Shown: positions 1 to 6,562, counted from the stretch's first letter. The stretch is DNA of 12,093 bases from UBA4615 sp044360485 (GCA_044360485.1 JBIKKG010000087.1:1-12093); one strand, 5' to 3'. Program-made: numbers and translations. Notes: generated by a model not told the origin, from the sequence alone.

Positions 1-67
1 AGGCCACCCGCGCCGGCTCAGCCCGCATGATCCTGCGGCGGTGCGCCGCATCCGGCGCGGGTGGCCT
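1..67. repeat. Nested perfect inverted repeat upstream of rlmJ
   Basis: Bases 1-16 are the exact reverse complement of bases 52-67 (16 bp, GC-rich). Inside the 35-base spacer a second perfect stem pairs 34-40 with 44-50 around a 3-base loop. The outer stem begins at the window's first base, so it may extend further left. It could be the terminator of an upstream gene or a folded leader for rlmJ, whose start is 68 bases downstream. There is no T-run after it on the plus strand, so a classical intrinsic terminator in that direction is not supported. Confidence 0.7.
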
Positions 68-134
68 GGTCAGTTGTGTGCCGGCCTTTGTGGGATGGCC
101 CCACGCCACCGAATCACGCTAAGGCGAGCATCCG

Positions 135-992
135 GTGCTCGCTTATCGCCACGCATTTCATGCCGGCAACCATGCCGATGTGCTCAAGCATGCCGTGCTC
201 GTGGCCGTGCTAGGGCACATGAATGCCAAGGACAAAGCCTGGCGCATGGTCGATACCCATGCGGGCGCCGGCGCGTATGCGCTGGATGCCGAGTACGCGC
301 AAAAACATGCGGAGTATCGCCAGGGCATTGAACGGCTATGGACGTTGCCCACGCTGCCGCCGATGCTGGCGGATTATGTGGAGCAGGTGCGCGCATTCAA
401 CTCCGAAGGGGACCTGCTCCGCTACCCGGGTTCGCCCTGGCTGGCGCGGCAATTGATGCGCCCCCAGGACCAATTGCGCCTCTATGAGCGCCATCCGACC
501 GACCACGCTTTATTGGCCGCATTATTCGAAGGCGATCGGCAGGTGATCGTGGAGCATGCAGACGGCTTTGCTGGCCTGCGTGCGCATCTGCCACCACCAA
601 GCCGGCGCGGCGTGCTGCTGATCGATCCCAGCTATGAGATCAAGACCGATTACGCAGCGGTGACTGAGGCGGTCGCGGAGGCGCTGACCCGCTTTGCGCA
701 GTGCGTGGTGATGGTGTGGTATCCGCACCTGGACACGCGCGAGTCGGCGCAATTGCCGCAGCGCCTCAAGCCCATTGCCGATGCACAGGCCAGCAAAGGT
801 TGGCTGCATGCACGGCTTACGGTGGCCGAGCCTAACGATCGCGGTTTTGGCTTGTTGGGCAGTGGACTCTTCGTCATCAACCCGCCGCACACCTTGCATG
901 AGCAGCTGCGTTTAACGCTACCAGTGCTGGTTCGCACGCTTGGTCGGTATGCCGGCGCGCATCATCGTCTGGAAGCTGCAGCAGGCCTGTGA
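135..992 (+). CDS. rlmJ: 23S rRNA (adenine(2030)-N6)-methyltransferase RlmJ
   Basis: RlmJ uses S-adenosylmethionine to methylate N6 of A2030 in 23S rRNA in the cytoplasm. The 285-residue product matches the family's length (about 280 in E. coli). The N-terminus carries the family signature: YRHAFHAGNHADVLKH at residues 4-19. The SAM-binding loop DTHAGAG is at 40-46. The catalytic motif IV is DPSYE at 164-168, with Ser where E. coli has the second Pro; INPP is at 248-251. The start is GTG at 135, which places the signature at the very N-terminus as in other members. AAGG at 121-124 is a reasonable ribosome binding site. The gene stands alone and is convergent with the SCO-like gene. Family assignment is secure; substrate specificity is inferred from the family. 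Confidence 0.95.
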   Translation: MLAYRHAFHAGNHADVLKHAVLVAVLGHMNAKDKAWRMVDTHAGAGAYALDAEYAQKHAEYRQGIERLWTLPTLPPMLADYVEQVRAFNSEGDLLRYPGSPWLARQLMRPQDQLRLYERHPTDHALLAALFEGDRQVIVEHADGFAGLRAHLPPPSRRGVLLIDPSYEIKTDYAAVTEAVAEALTRFAQCVVMVWYPHLDTRESAQLPQRLKPIADAQASKGWLHARLTVAEPNDRGFGLLGSGLFVINPPHTLHEQLRLTLPVLVRTLGRYAGAHHRLEAAAGL

Positions 993-994
993 CA

Positions 995-1051
995 AGGCGT
1001 CAGTGATTGGCCAGAGACGCCTGATGTCCCGTGCGCTCAGGGCCGCATTCA
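995..1051. repeat. Intergenic hairpin element, copy 1 (between rlmJ and sco-like)
   Basis: The convergent gap holds two overlapping folds. A 7-bp stem pairs 995-1001 with 1016-1022, and CCTGA (1020-1024) pairs with TCAGG (1037-1041). The stretch 1018-1030 (CGCCTGATGTCCC) recurs exactly at 4060-4072. There too it is followed by TCAGG and then a GGGCCG/ATTCA block. The element lies just past the 3' end of the minus-strand sco-like gene, as copy 2 does for MCO2. It may act as a transcript-end structure; no T-run is present. Confidence 0.6.
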
Positions 1052-1069
1052 GCTTAGACTGTTGATGTC

Positions 1070-1624
1070 TCAGACCATCTCGAAACGGATCATGCGGGCG
1101 ATGGTGCGCGGGGGCAGCAGGGTGTTGACGTGAGTCCACTTGATCAGGGCTTCTTCGCAGTAGCGGGCCATGGTCGAATGTGCGAGCGGGTCGATATCGC
1201 TTTCACGTGTGCCCAGGAAACCCAGGCCGCGCTGCACCCGCTCAATGGGTTCCTGCTTGCCGGTGAGGAAGGTCCAGTCCGCGGGCATCTCATTTTTCTT
1301 GATGTACTCGCGCAGGACTTCGGGCGTATCCGTCAGCGGGGTGAGAGTCAGCGATACGAACTTCAAATTGCGCCCTTCTGCGCCCAGCATTCGGCGTGCC
1401 TCGACCAGGTTGCGCATGGCCGGGGTGCATGATTCGCTGCACACGGTGTACATGACGTTGATGACGACGCGGTTGCCTTTCATGACGTCGTCGTAGAAGC
1501 GCACCGAGCGGCCGGTGTGGTCCACCAGGGTTTCATTGGGCATGCGTGCCTGGCGAATTCGGGCGTTCACCGCTTCGGGTGTGCTGGGCGCCCACTTGCC
1601 GGTCGTGCCAATCACATTGCTCAT
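1070..1624 (-). CDS. SCO1/SenC-family copper-binding thioredoxin-fold protein lacking a leader
   Basis: SCO proteins bind copper and reduce disulfides, usually while metallating the CuA site of cytochrome oxidase. This 184-residue protein has the thioredoxin-like core with the metal/redox pair C62-SES-C66 and a distal His at 149 (DPLAH), matching the CxxxC...H ligand set. The family norm is CxxxCP; here Thr follows the second Cys. The start is ATG at 1624, with an AGGTAGGG-type ribosome binding site just upstream. A TAG lies four codons upstream in frame, so no longer N-terminus exists. There is therefore no signal peptide or membrane anchor, unlike typical SCO proteins. It is downstream of and co-directional with two multicopper oxidases, suggesting a role in their copper loading or redox maintenance. 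That role is inference. A peroxiredoxin-like or electron-transfer role is also possible. Confidence 0.85.
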   Translation of the reverse strand: MSNVIGTTGKWAPSTPEAVNARIRQARMPNETLVDHTGRSVRFYDDVMKGNRVVINVMYTVCSESCTPAMRNLVEARRMLGAEGRNLKFVSLTLTPLTDTPEVLREYIKKNEMPADWTFLTGKQEPIERVQRGLGFLGTRESDIDPLAHSTMARYCEEALIKWTHVNTLLPPRTIARMIRFEMV

Positions 1625-1640
1625 GAACTTTCCCTACCTG

Positions 1641-1732
1641 AGATCATCATCACTCCTCTCAGAATAGATACCCATGCCGCCGTTGGCTGTGACCCAATAC
1701 TCAACGGCGGCACTTGAGTAGAACGCAACGAC
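1641..1732 (-). pseudogene. Decayed C-terminal relic of a multicopper oxidase
   Basis: On the minus strand, 1732 to about 1660 still reads as a worn version of the MCO C-terminus: VVAFYSSAAVEYWVTANGG against VVPLYPGDTVEYWVTATDY in MCO1. At DNA level 1682-1732 matches 1906-1956 of MCO1 at about 42 of 51 bases. The His-Cys-His copper segment is deleted. A short stretch near 1641-1656 resembles the MCO1 segment that follows it. The relic ends at a T8 run (1733-1740). It sits directly in front of the sco-like gene, whose ribosome binding site adjoins it. It cannot make a functional domain. Confidence 0.75.
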
Positions 1733-1794
1733 TTTTTTTTCCAGGCTGCACCGACGCTCGCGGGTGCGTGGGCACAGCTCGGGAGAGAGTCTGA

Positions 1795-3702
1795 TCAAGG
1801 CTCAGCGATGGTGTCGCCGATGTCGTCCACCCTGAAGAGCACCATCATTCCTGCGTCTTCGTGGATCACGTTGTGGCAGTGAATTGGGTAGACGCCTACG
1901 TAGTCGGTGGCTGTGACCCAGTACTCAACGGTGTCACCTGGGTAGAGTGGAACGACGTCCTTGCGGCACCACTCGTAGTGGCCTGGGCGTATGGCCACGC
2001 CGTTGCGACGCATGATGCGACCTTCCACGAAGTGGTTGTGGATGGGGTGGGCCCAGCCGCCACCGGTCTCGAAGATCCAGCGCTCGGGGCGCCCGCGCTT
2101 CATGGTGAAGTTCACCCTGGTGCAGTCGATGAGCTTGCCGTTGACCACCCAGCCGCCTTGGCCCTTGCCGAACTTGAAGCGGCGGGTGACGGTGGGCACT
2201 GTGAGCGGAGGCAGGGTGATGGGAGCGAAGCTGGTGATCAGGGCCGGGTCGCGGCTGTTGTCGGGGGTGACTGCGCCCAGGCGAAACTCGACCAGCACGT
2301 TCGCGGGTCTGCCTGCTGGGTGCAGCTTTTCATCAGGTTTGTTCGGGTTATCTTGAACCAGTCGGTTTTCCAGCCACAAGCGGGTGGCGCCGGCTGCCGG
2401 GCCCCCTCGGGCAGTGAGTTTGTTGAAGTCAACAATGATGTCGGCGCGCTCGGCCGGAGCGAGCTTCACGCTGGTGGTGAGCTGGGGCTTTTCGTAGAGG
2501 TTGCCGTCGTTGCTGATGCGCCAGTACGGGATCGACTGTGCAGGGTTGTCGGGGTTGGTCAGAAAGAGCTGGTAGAAGCGTGACGGCCCTTTGTCTAGCA
2601 GACGGAAGCGGTAGCGGCGCTTTTCGACATGGAAGAAGGGCTGGATCTTGCCGTTGACCAGGTACTTGTCGCCCAGGTGCCCATCGGTGTTGAGCAGATC
2701 GACGGTGGCCTGTCCACTGGCGGGGTCGATGGCCAGGTCGATGAAGCCGATCGGGATGTCGTATTTGGGGTAGCTGGGCAGCTTGAAGCCGGTGTTCTCG
2801 TCGCCGGTGTCGAACTCATTGAAGACGATGTGAAAGCCGGCCAGACCTTTGTAGACGTTCTCGGCGGTGTGTGCTTCGCGGTGGTCGTGGTACCAGAGGG
2901 TACCCAGTGACTCACGGATGTCGCCCTTGCGCAGCGGGTCGGTGGTGAAGCCGGCACGGCGCATGGAGTAGTAATGGTCGTAGTACTGGCCCGGGAAAAA
3001 GAAACGGCCTTGGGTCAGGGGGTTCTCGGCCAGACCGCCCAGGGCGGGGTCGCACGGTCCACCGTCGCTGTCGGGAGCGGTGTGGAAGTTGTGCAGGTGC
3101 ATGCTGATGGAGTTCTTGCCGAATCCGCCGCTGGGCACGCCTGTGGGGATGTTGTTGATACGGCGAACCAGGATGGGCTGGTCGTAGCGGCTCACGATGG
3201 TGGGCGTGGGCGACATGGGCTTGTCGACGGTGAGGTCTGCGCCGCCCAGGTTGGCGCCCCAGAAGTTGACCTGCAGGGGCAACTGGGGGTGGATGGAGAC
3301 GGGGGGCACGGCGCCGTAGCGCTGCACGTAGTACCTGACCGGCTCACCGGTGATGGAGCGGTACTGGTGAGGGTCGCCGCGGCCCTCAAAGGGCATGCCG
3401 GTGGCGCGGTTGGTGGCGCGGTTCGGCGTCGGCGTGGGGTGGTTGGCTGCGAAAGACGGATTGGCGCCGACGGCGCCGGGCGCTGCCGATGCGGGCAGCT
3501 CCGGGGTGATCGGCATGGCCTCCAGGAACGGCGTGGTGGGCGGGCTGGGCAGCAGGTTGGCGCTGACATGCGCGGCGCTGGTGGCCAAAGCCAAAGAAGA
3601 AGCCCCTACCTTCAGGACTGTGCGTCGGTGCGGCCGTGCCAGGGCTTCCTGGTTAGGACAATGGTTTTCCGGGTTCTGCCGGTCTTGCTGTTGTTCGATC
3701 AC
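1795..3702 (-). CDS. Tat-exported multicopper oxidase, copy 1 (laccase/bilirubin-oxidase type)
   Basis: Three-domain copper oxidases take four electrons from a substrate and reduce O2 to water. This 635-residue protein begins with a twin-arginine signal (RR at 26-27, HRRTVLK, then an Ala-rich hydrophobic stretch to about 48), so it is exported folded to the periplasm. All four copper motifs are present: HLHNFH (202-207), YHDH (271-274), HPIHNH (552-557) and HCHNVIHEDAGMM (608-620). Predicted type 1 ligands are H552, C609, H614 and axial M619. The start is GTG at 3702, eight bases after a GGAG. An alternative start is unlikely because the Tat motif needs this N-terminus. It is highly similar to MCO2 upstream; a stretch of about 220 residues from residue 101 differs at only about seven positions. 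The substrate (phenolics, metal ion, bilirubin-like) cannot be read from the sequence. Confidence 0.95.
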   Translation of the reverse strand: MIEQQQDRQNPENHCPNQEALARPHRRTVLKVGASSLALATSAAHVSANLLPSPPTTPFLEAMPITPELPASAAPGAVGANPSFAANHPTPTPNRATNRATGMPFEGRGDPHQYRSITGEPVRYYVQRYGAVPPVSIHPQLPLQVNFWGANLGGADLTVDKPMSPTPTIVSRYDQPILVRRINNIPTGVPSGGFGKNSISMHLHNFHTAPDSDGGPCDPALGGLAENPLTQGRFFFPGQYYDHYYSMRRAGFTTDPLRKGDIRESLGTLWYHDHREAHTAENVYKGLAGFHIVFNEFDTGDENTGFKLPSYPKYDIPIGFIDLAIDPASGQATVDLLNTDGHLGDKYLVNGKIQPFFHVEKRRYRFRLLDKGPSRFYQLFLTNPDNPAQSIPYWRISNDGNLYEKPQLTTSVKLAPAERADIIVDFNKLTARGGPAAGATRLWLENRLVQDNPNKPDEKLHPAGRPANVLVEFRLGAVTPDNSRDPALITSFAPITLPPLTVPTVTRRFKFGKGQGGWVVNGKLIDCTRVNFTMKRGRPERWIFETGGGWAHPIHNHFVEGRIMRRNGVAIRPGHYEWCRKDVVPLYPGDTVEYWVTATDYVGVYPIHCHNVIHEDAGMMVLFRVDDIGDTIAEP

Positions 3703-3738
3703 TTGACACGCTCCGAGGCTTATCCGAAAAGACTAAGT

Positions 3739-3793
3739 CGGAGTTATTGCAACCCAACATGACCGTAAGTGCAAAAAGTGACCGTGCAGTCAA
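3739..3793 (-). promoter_or_regulatory. Putative MCO1 promoter and upstream element
   Basis: On the minus strand TTGCAC (3769-3774) and TGCAAT (3746-3751) are separated by 17 bases. They form a plausible sigma-70 promoter with a leader of roughly 37 bases. Just upstream, 3780-3793 on the plus strand (GACCGTGCAGTCAA) matches 6093-6107 ahead of MCO2, apart from one inserted C. TGACCGT also occurs twice, at 3760 and 3779, 19 bases apart. An inverted repeat CTCCGA/TCGGAG (3711-3716, 3738-3743) spans the leader. This is pattern reading only. Confidence 0.45.
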
Positions 3794-4056
3794 AGTAGAG
3801 ATCAGACACAGGTTACTTACAAACACATCATCTTTAAGCGCATGTTTATTAACAATAAAGTCTCAGTCGATACACAGCGACCTATTGTCCTGTTATCGCG
3901 ACCGCTTGTTCCTGGCCTATGTTGCACTGCGTAATGATTGGTATGTCCGTACACGATGTTATTGACACGTTACGCCGCAAACCTTTTGCAAAAAAAATAC
4001 AAGTTTGCGATGCGTCTGCGGTCGAAGTGAGACGACGAAAGGCTGCCTGACAGCAC
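3794..4056. other. AT-richer intergenic stretch without a recognisable gene
   Basis: Part of the 417-base gap between MCO2 and MCO1. It is clearly richer in A/T than its surroundings. It contains one inverted repeat, CGCAAAC (3976-3982) with GTTTGCG (4003-4009), around a 20-base loop with an A8 run. Short open frames exist on both strands (72 and 76 codons), but their products show no family features. They lack the codon pattern of neighbouring genes, so I call none. Confidence 0.5.
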
Positions 4057-4108
4057 ATCCGCCTGATGTCCCCAATTAAGGAGCGCATCAGGCGGTCGGG
4101 CCGATTCA
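4057..4108. repeat. Intergenic hairpin element, copy 2 (after MCO2)
   Basis: A perfect 10-bp stem pairs 4059-4068 with 4086-4095 around a 17-base loop. It starts 12 bases beyond the last base of the MCO2 stop codon, the likely end of the MCO2 message. The block 4060-4072 is identical to 1018-1030, and the following TCAGG and GGGCCG-ATTCA blocks also recur. No T-run follows on the minus strand, so it may stabilise the 3' end or act as a factor-assisted terminator. Confidence 0.65.
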
Positions 4109-4119
4109 ACACCTGACGA

Positions 4120-6036
4120 TCAGGGCAGGGGGTTGGTGTCGCCGATGTCGTCGACCCGGAACATCACCATCATTCCGGCGTCTTCGTGGACGACGTTGTG
4201 ACAGTGGATCGGATAGACGCCGACGTAGTCGGTGGCGGTGACCCAGTACTCAACGACGTCACCTGGGTAGAGTGCGACGACGTCCTTGCGGCAGTACTCG
4301 TAGTGGCCGGGTCCGATAGCCACGCCGTTGCGCCGCACGATGCGACCTTCCACAAAGTGGTTATGGATGGGGTGGGCCCAGCCGCCACCGGTCTCGAAGA
4401 TCCAGCGCTCGGGGCGCCCGCGCTTCATGGTGAAGTTCACGGCCGAGCAGTCGATCATCTTGCCGTTGACGTTCCAGCCGCCCTGGCCCCTGCCGAACTT
4501 GAAGGTGCGGGTGACGGTAGGAACCTTGAGCGGGGGCAGGGTGATCGGTGCGAAGCTGGTGATCAAGGCCGGGTCGCGGCTGTTGTCAGGCGTCACCGCA
4601 CCCAGACGGAACTCGACCAGCACGTTGGTACGGTTGCCGGCAGGCGCGACCTTGGTGGTGGGCTTGCGCGGGTCGGTTTGCACCAGACGGTTTTCCAGCC
4701 ACAGCCGGGTGGCGCCTGCGGCGGGGCCGCCGGGGGCGGTGAGCTTGTTGAAGTCGACGATGATGTCGGCGCGCTCGGCCGGCGACAGCTTCACGTTGGT
4801 GGTGAGCTGGGGCTTTTCGTAGAGGTTGCCGTCGTTGCTGATGCGCCAGTAAGGAATCGACTGCGCGGGGTTGTCGGGGTTGGTCAGGTAGATCTGGTAG
4901 ACGCGCGACGGGCCCTTGTCGAGCAGACGGAAGCGATAGCGGCGCTTTTCCACATTGAAGAAGGGCTGGATCTTGCCGTTGACCAGGTACTTGTCGCCCA
5001 GGTGGCCATCGGTGTTGAGCAAATCGAGGGTGGCCTGGCCGCTGGCGGGGTCGATGGCCAGATCGATGAAGCTGATGGGGATGTCGTAATTGGGGTAGCT
5101 GGGGAGCTTGAAGCCGGTGTTCTCGTCGCCGGTATCGTACTCGTTGAAGATAATGTGCATCCCGGCGAGCCCCTTGTAGACGTTCTCGGCGGTGTGGGCT
5201 TCGCGGTGGTCGTGGTACCAGAGGGTGCCCAGGGACTCGCGAATGTCACCCTTGCGCAGCGGGTCAGTGGTGAAGCCGGCACGGCGCATGGAGTAGTAGT
5301 GGTCGTAGTACTGGCCGGGGAAGAAGAAGCGGCCCTGGGTGAGAGGGTTTTCAGCGAGGGCGCCGAGGGCGGGGTCGCACGGTCCACCGTCGCTGTCTGG
5401 GGCGGTGTGGAAGTTGTGCAAGTGCATGCTGATGGAGTTCTTGCCGAAGCCGCCGCTGGGCACGCCTGTGGGGATGTTGTTGATACGGCGAACCAGGATG
5501 GGCTGGTCGTAGCGGCTCACGATGGTGGGCGTGGGCGACATGGGCTTGTCGACGGTGAGGTCAGCGCCGCCCAGGTTGGCGCCCCAGAAGTTGACCTGCA
5601 GGGGCAGCTGGGGGTGGATGGAGACGGGGGGCACGGCGCCGTAGCGCTGGACGTAGTACTTGACCGGCTCACCGGTGATGGAGCGGTACTGGTGAGGGTC
5701 GCCGCGGCCTTCGAAGGGCATGCCGGTGGCGGGGTTGATGGCGCGGTTCGGTGTCAGTGTGGGGCGGTTGGCTGCGAACGATGGGTTTGCGCCTACGGCC
5801 CCCGGCGCCGGCGATGCGGGCAGCTCGGGCGTGATCGGCATGGCCTCCAGGAACGGCGTGGTGGGCGGGCTGGGCAGCAGGACTGCGCCGGCCTGGGAAG
5901 CGACGCCTGCCAATGCGACGGAGGAGGCGCCGGCCTTGAGCATAGAACGGCGCTGGGGGCGTGAGGGGGCACCTTGCTCGTGTGAGGGGCGATCGGCGCT
6001 ATGGCGGGCTTGCGGCTTGTCGGTCATGGCATTCAT
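4120..6036 (-). CDS. Tat-exported multicopper oxidase, copy 2 (laccase/bilirubin-oxidase type)
   Basis: Second full-length copper oxidase, 638 residues, with the same architecture as MCO1. It has a twin-arginine signal (RR at 29-30, QRRSMLK, hydrophobic stretch to about 52). Copper motifs are HLHNFH (205-210), YHDH (274-277), HPIHNH (555-560) and HCHNVVHEDAGMM (611-623). Predicted type 1 ligands are H555, C612, H617 and M622. It is expected to oxidise a substrate in the periplasm with O2 as acceptor. The divergent parts between the copies are the Tat leader and segments near 450-470 and 505-535, whereas the copper core is nearly invariant. ATG at 6036 is taken as start; a second Met four codons in (6027) is equally possible, since neither has a strong ribosome binding site. 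Both retain the Tat motif. The substrate is unknown. Confidence 0.95.
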   Translation of the reverse strand: MNAMTDKPQARHSADRPSHEQGAPSRPQRRSMLKAGASSVALAGVASQAGAVLLPSPPTTPFLEAMPITPELPASPAPGAVGANPSFAANRPTLTPNRAINPATGMPFEGRGDPHQYRSITGEPVKYYVQRYGAVPPVSIHPQLPLQVNFWGANLGGADLTVDKPMSPTPTIVSRYDQPILVRRINNIPTGVPSGGFGKNSISMHLHNFHTAPDSDGGPCDPALGALAENPLTQGRFFFPGQYYDHYYSMRRAGFTTDPLRKGDIRESLGTLWYHDHREAHTAENVYKGLAGMHIIFNEYDTGDENTGFKLPSYPNYDIPISFIDLAIDPASGQATLDLLNTDGHLGDKYLVNGKIQPFFNVEKRRYRFRLLDKGPSRVYQIYLTNPDNPAQSIPYWRISNDGNLYEKPQLTTNVKLSPAERADIIVDFNKLTAPGGPAAGATRLWLENRLVQTDPRKPTTKVAPAGNRTNVLVEFRLGAVTPDNSRDPALITSFAPITLPPLKVPTVTRTFKFGRGQGGWNVNGKMIDCSAVNFTMKRGRPERWIFETGGGWAHPIHNHFVEGRIVRRNGVAIGPGHYEYCRKDVVALYPGDVVEYWVTATDYVGVYPIHCHNVVHEDAGMMVMFRVDDIGDTNPLP

Positions 6037-6076
6037 CCGAGGAGTTGAAAGTGCTCATCAATATTTGTGATTAACA

Positions 6077-6107
6077 CCTCGGATAAAGCGAGGACCGTGC
6101 CAGTCAA
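6077..6107 (-). promoter_or_regulatory. Putative MCO2 upstream control region
   Basis: The plus-strand sequence GACCGTGCCAGTCAA (6093-6107) matches 3780-3793 ahead of MCO1 with one extra base. On the coding strand it reads TTGACTGGCACGGTC, so its first hexamer could serve as a -35. Abutting it is a palindrome CCTCG/CGAGG (6077-6081, 6089-6093) around GATAAAG. The element lies 65 bases from the MCO2 start, against 85 for MCO1. It could be a binding site for a shared regulator, or leftover similarity from the duplication. Confidence 0.45.
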
Positions 6108-6265
6108 GCGTTCACGGGTGTTTTCTGCCGACTGATGGTCTGCAGCCCTGCAGCGCTGTCTTCAGGCGGCTTGGTCCGTAACAAAAGTGGGAGTGAACAA
6201 ATTGGTGTGTCGCGTGTGCGGTGGGTCACAGGCGATAAACGAATGGACTGTTGACTACCCGAAGG

Positions 6266-6299
6266 GGCCATGCCTGCGCATGAGTGCGTAGGCATGGCC
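6266..6299 (-). terminator. Strong hairpin beyond the 5' MCO relic
   Basis: GGCCATGCCT (6266-6275) pairs perfectly with AGGCATGGCC (6290-6299). An inner CGCA/TGCG pair, reached through one G-T pair, closes a TGAG loop. The stem is about 15 pairs in all. It lies 13 bases past the stop codon of the relic MCO reading frame, so it is probably the terminator the ancestral gene used. No T-run follows in either direction, so termination strength is uncertain. Confidence 0.6.
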
Positions 6300-6312
6300 A
6301 GGGTGCTGGCGA

Positions 6313-6492
6313 TCAGGGTTCTCTTTTTGTGTCGCCGATGTCGTTGACGCGGAACAGGATCATCATTCCGTAGTCTTCGTGGACCACGTTGTGGCAGTGC
6401 ATGGGGTACACGCCGTGGTAATCGGTGGCGGTGACCCAGTACTCCACTTCGTCGCCCGGGTAGAGGGCTACCGTGTCCTTGCGGGCGGTCAT
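6313..6492 (-). pseudogene. C-terminal fragment of a third multicopper oxidase
   Basis: The minus strand encodes, in one open frame, the last 57 or so residues of an MCO. It starts at ARKDTVALYPG, runs through VEYWVTATDY and the copper motif HCHNVVHEDYGMM, and ends in DIGDTKREP and TGA. It aligns throughout with the MCO2 tail RKDVVALYPG...DIGDTNPLP. Homology stops abruptly at about 6487 and the frame meets a stop at 6511-6513. About 580 residues, including three of the four copper motifs and the signal, are missing. An ATG at 6492 exists, but a 59-residue product would have no export signal and could not fold as an oxidase. The break point abuts the promoter region of the plus-strand PLP enzyme. 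Preserved reading frame suggests a fairly recent truncation. Confidence 0.85.
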
Positions 6493-6523
6493 GGGGGTTG
6501 TGGGGCGGCCCTCAGGCGGCAGG

Positions 6524-6529
6524 TATCAT
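6524..6529 (+). promoter_or_regulatory. Candidate -10 box for the PLP enzyme gene
   Basis: TATCAT at 6524-6529 lies 33 bases before the GTG start at 6563. No convincing -35 is seen; TTGTGG at 6498-6503 is 20 bases upstream, which is long. A start of transcription near 6536 would leave a leader of under 30 bases, so a SAM riboswitch is not possible downstream of it. Confidence 0.3.
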
Positions 6530-6562
6530 CCAAGCCCGCCTATCTTCAGCCCCGCCGCACAC

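Noticed and set aside
1733..1740. T8 run as part of an intrinsic terminator
   Set aside because: The nearby hairpin (1748-1767) is on the wrong side for plus-strand termination, and on the minus strand the run reads as A8.
3747..4112. Two small open frames (72 codons plus strand, 76 codons minus strand) between the oxidases
   Set aside because: They overlap each other, cover promoter-like and hairpin sequence, and encode nothing recognisable.
4186..5964. A 592-codon plus-strand open frame opposite MCO2, and a similar long one at 8564-10159 opposite norD
   Set aside because: They are antisense to genes with clear motifs. Their products are repetitive Val/Gly/Asp- or Ala/Gly-rich strings with no family features, as expected from high-GC codon bias.
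1795..6036. Naming the oxidases as manganese oxidase, CotA laccase, CumA or bilirubin oxidase
   Set aside because: Only the four copper motifs and general three-domain layout are visible; substrate cannot be decided from them.
6493..6562. SAM or other riboswitch ahead of the PLP enzyme gene
   Set aside because: The gap is only about 70 bases, contains a candidate -10, and shows no conserved aptamer pattern.
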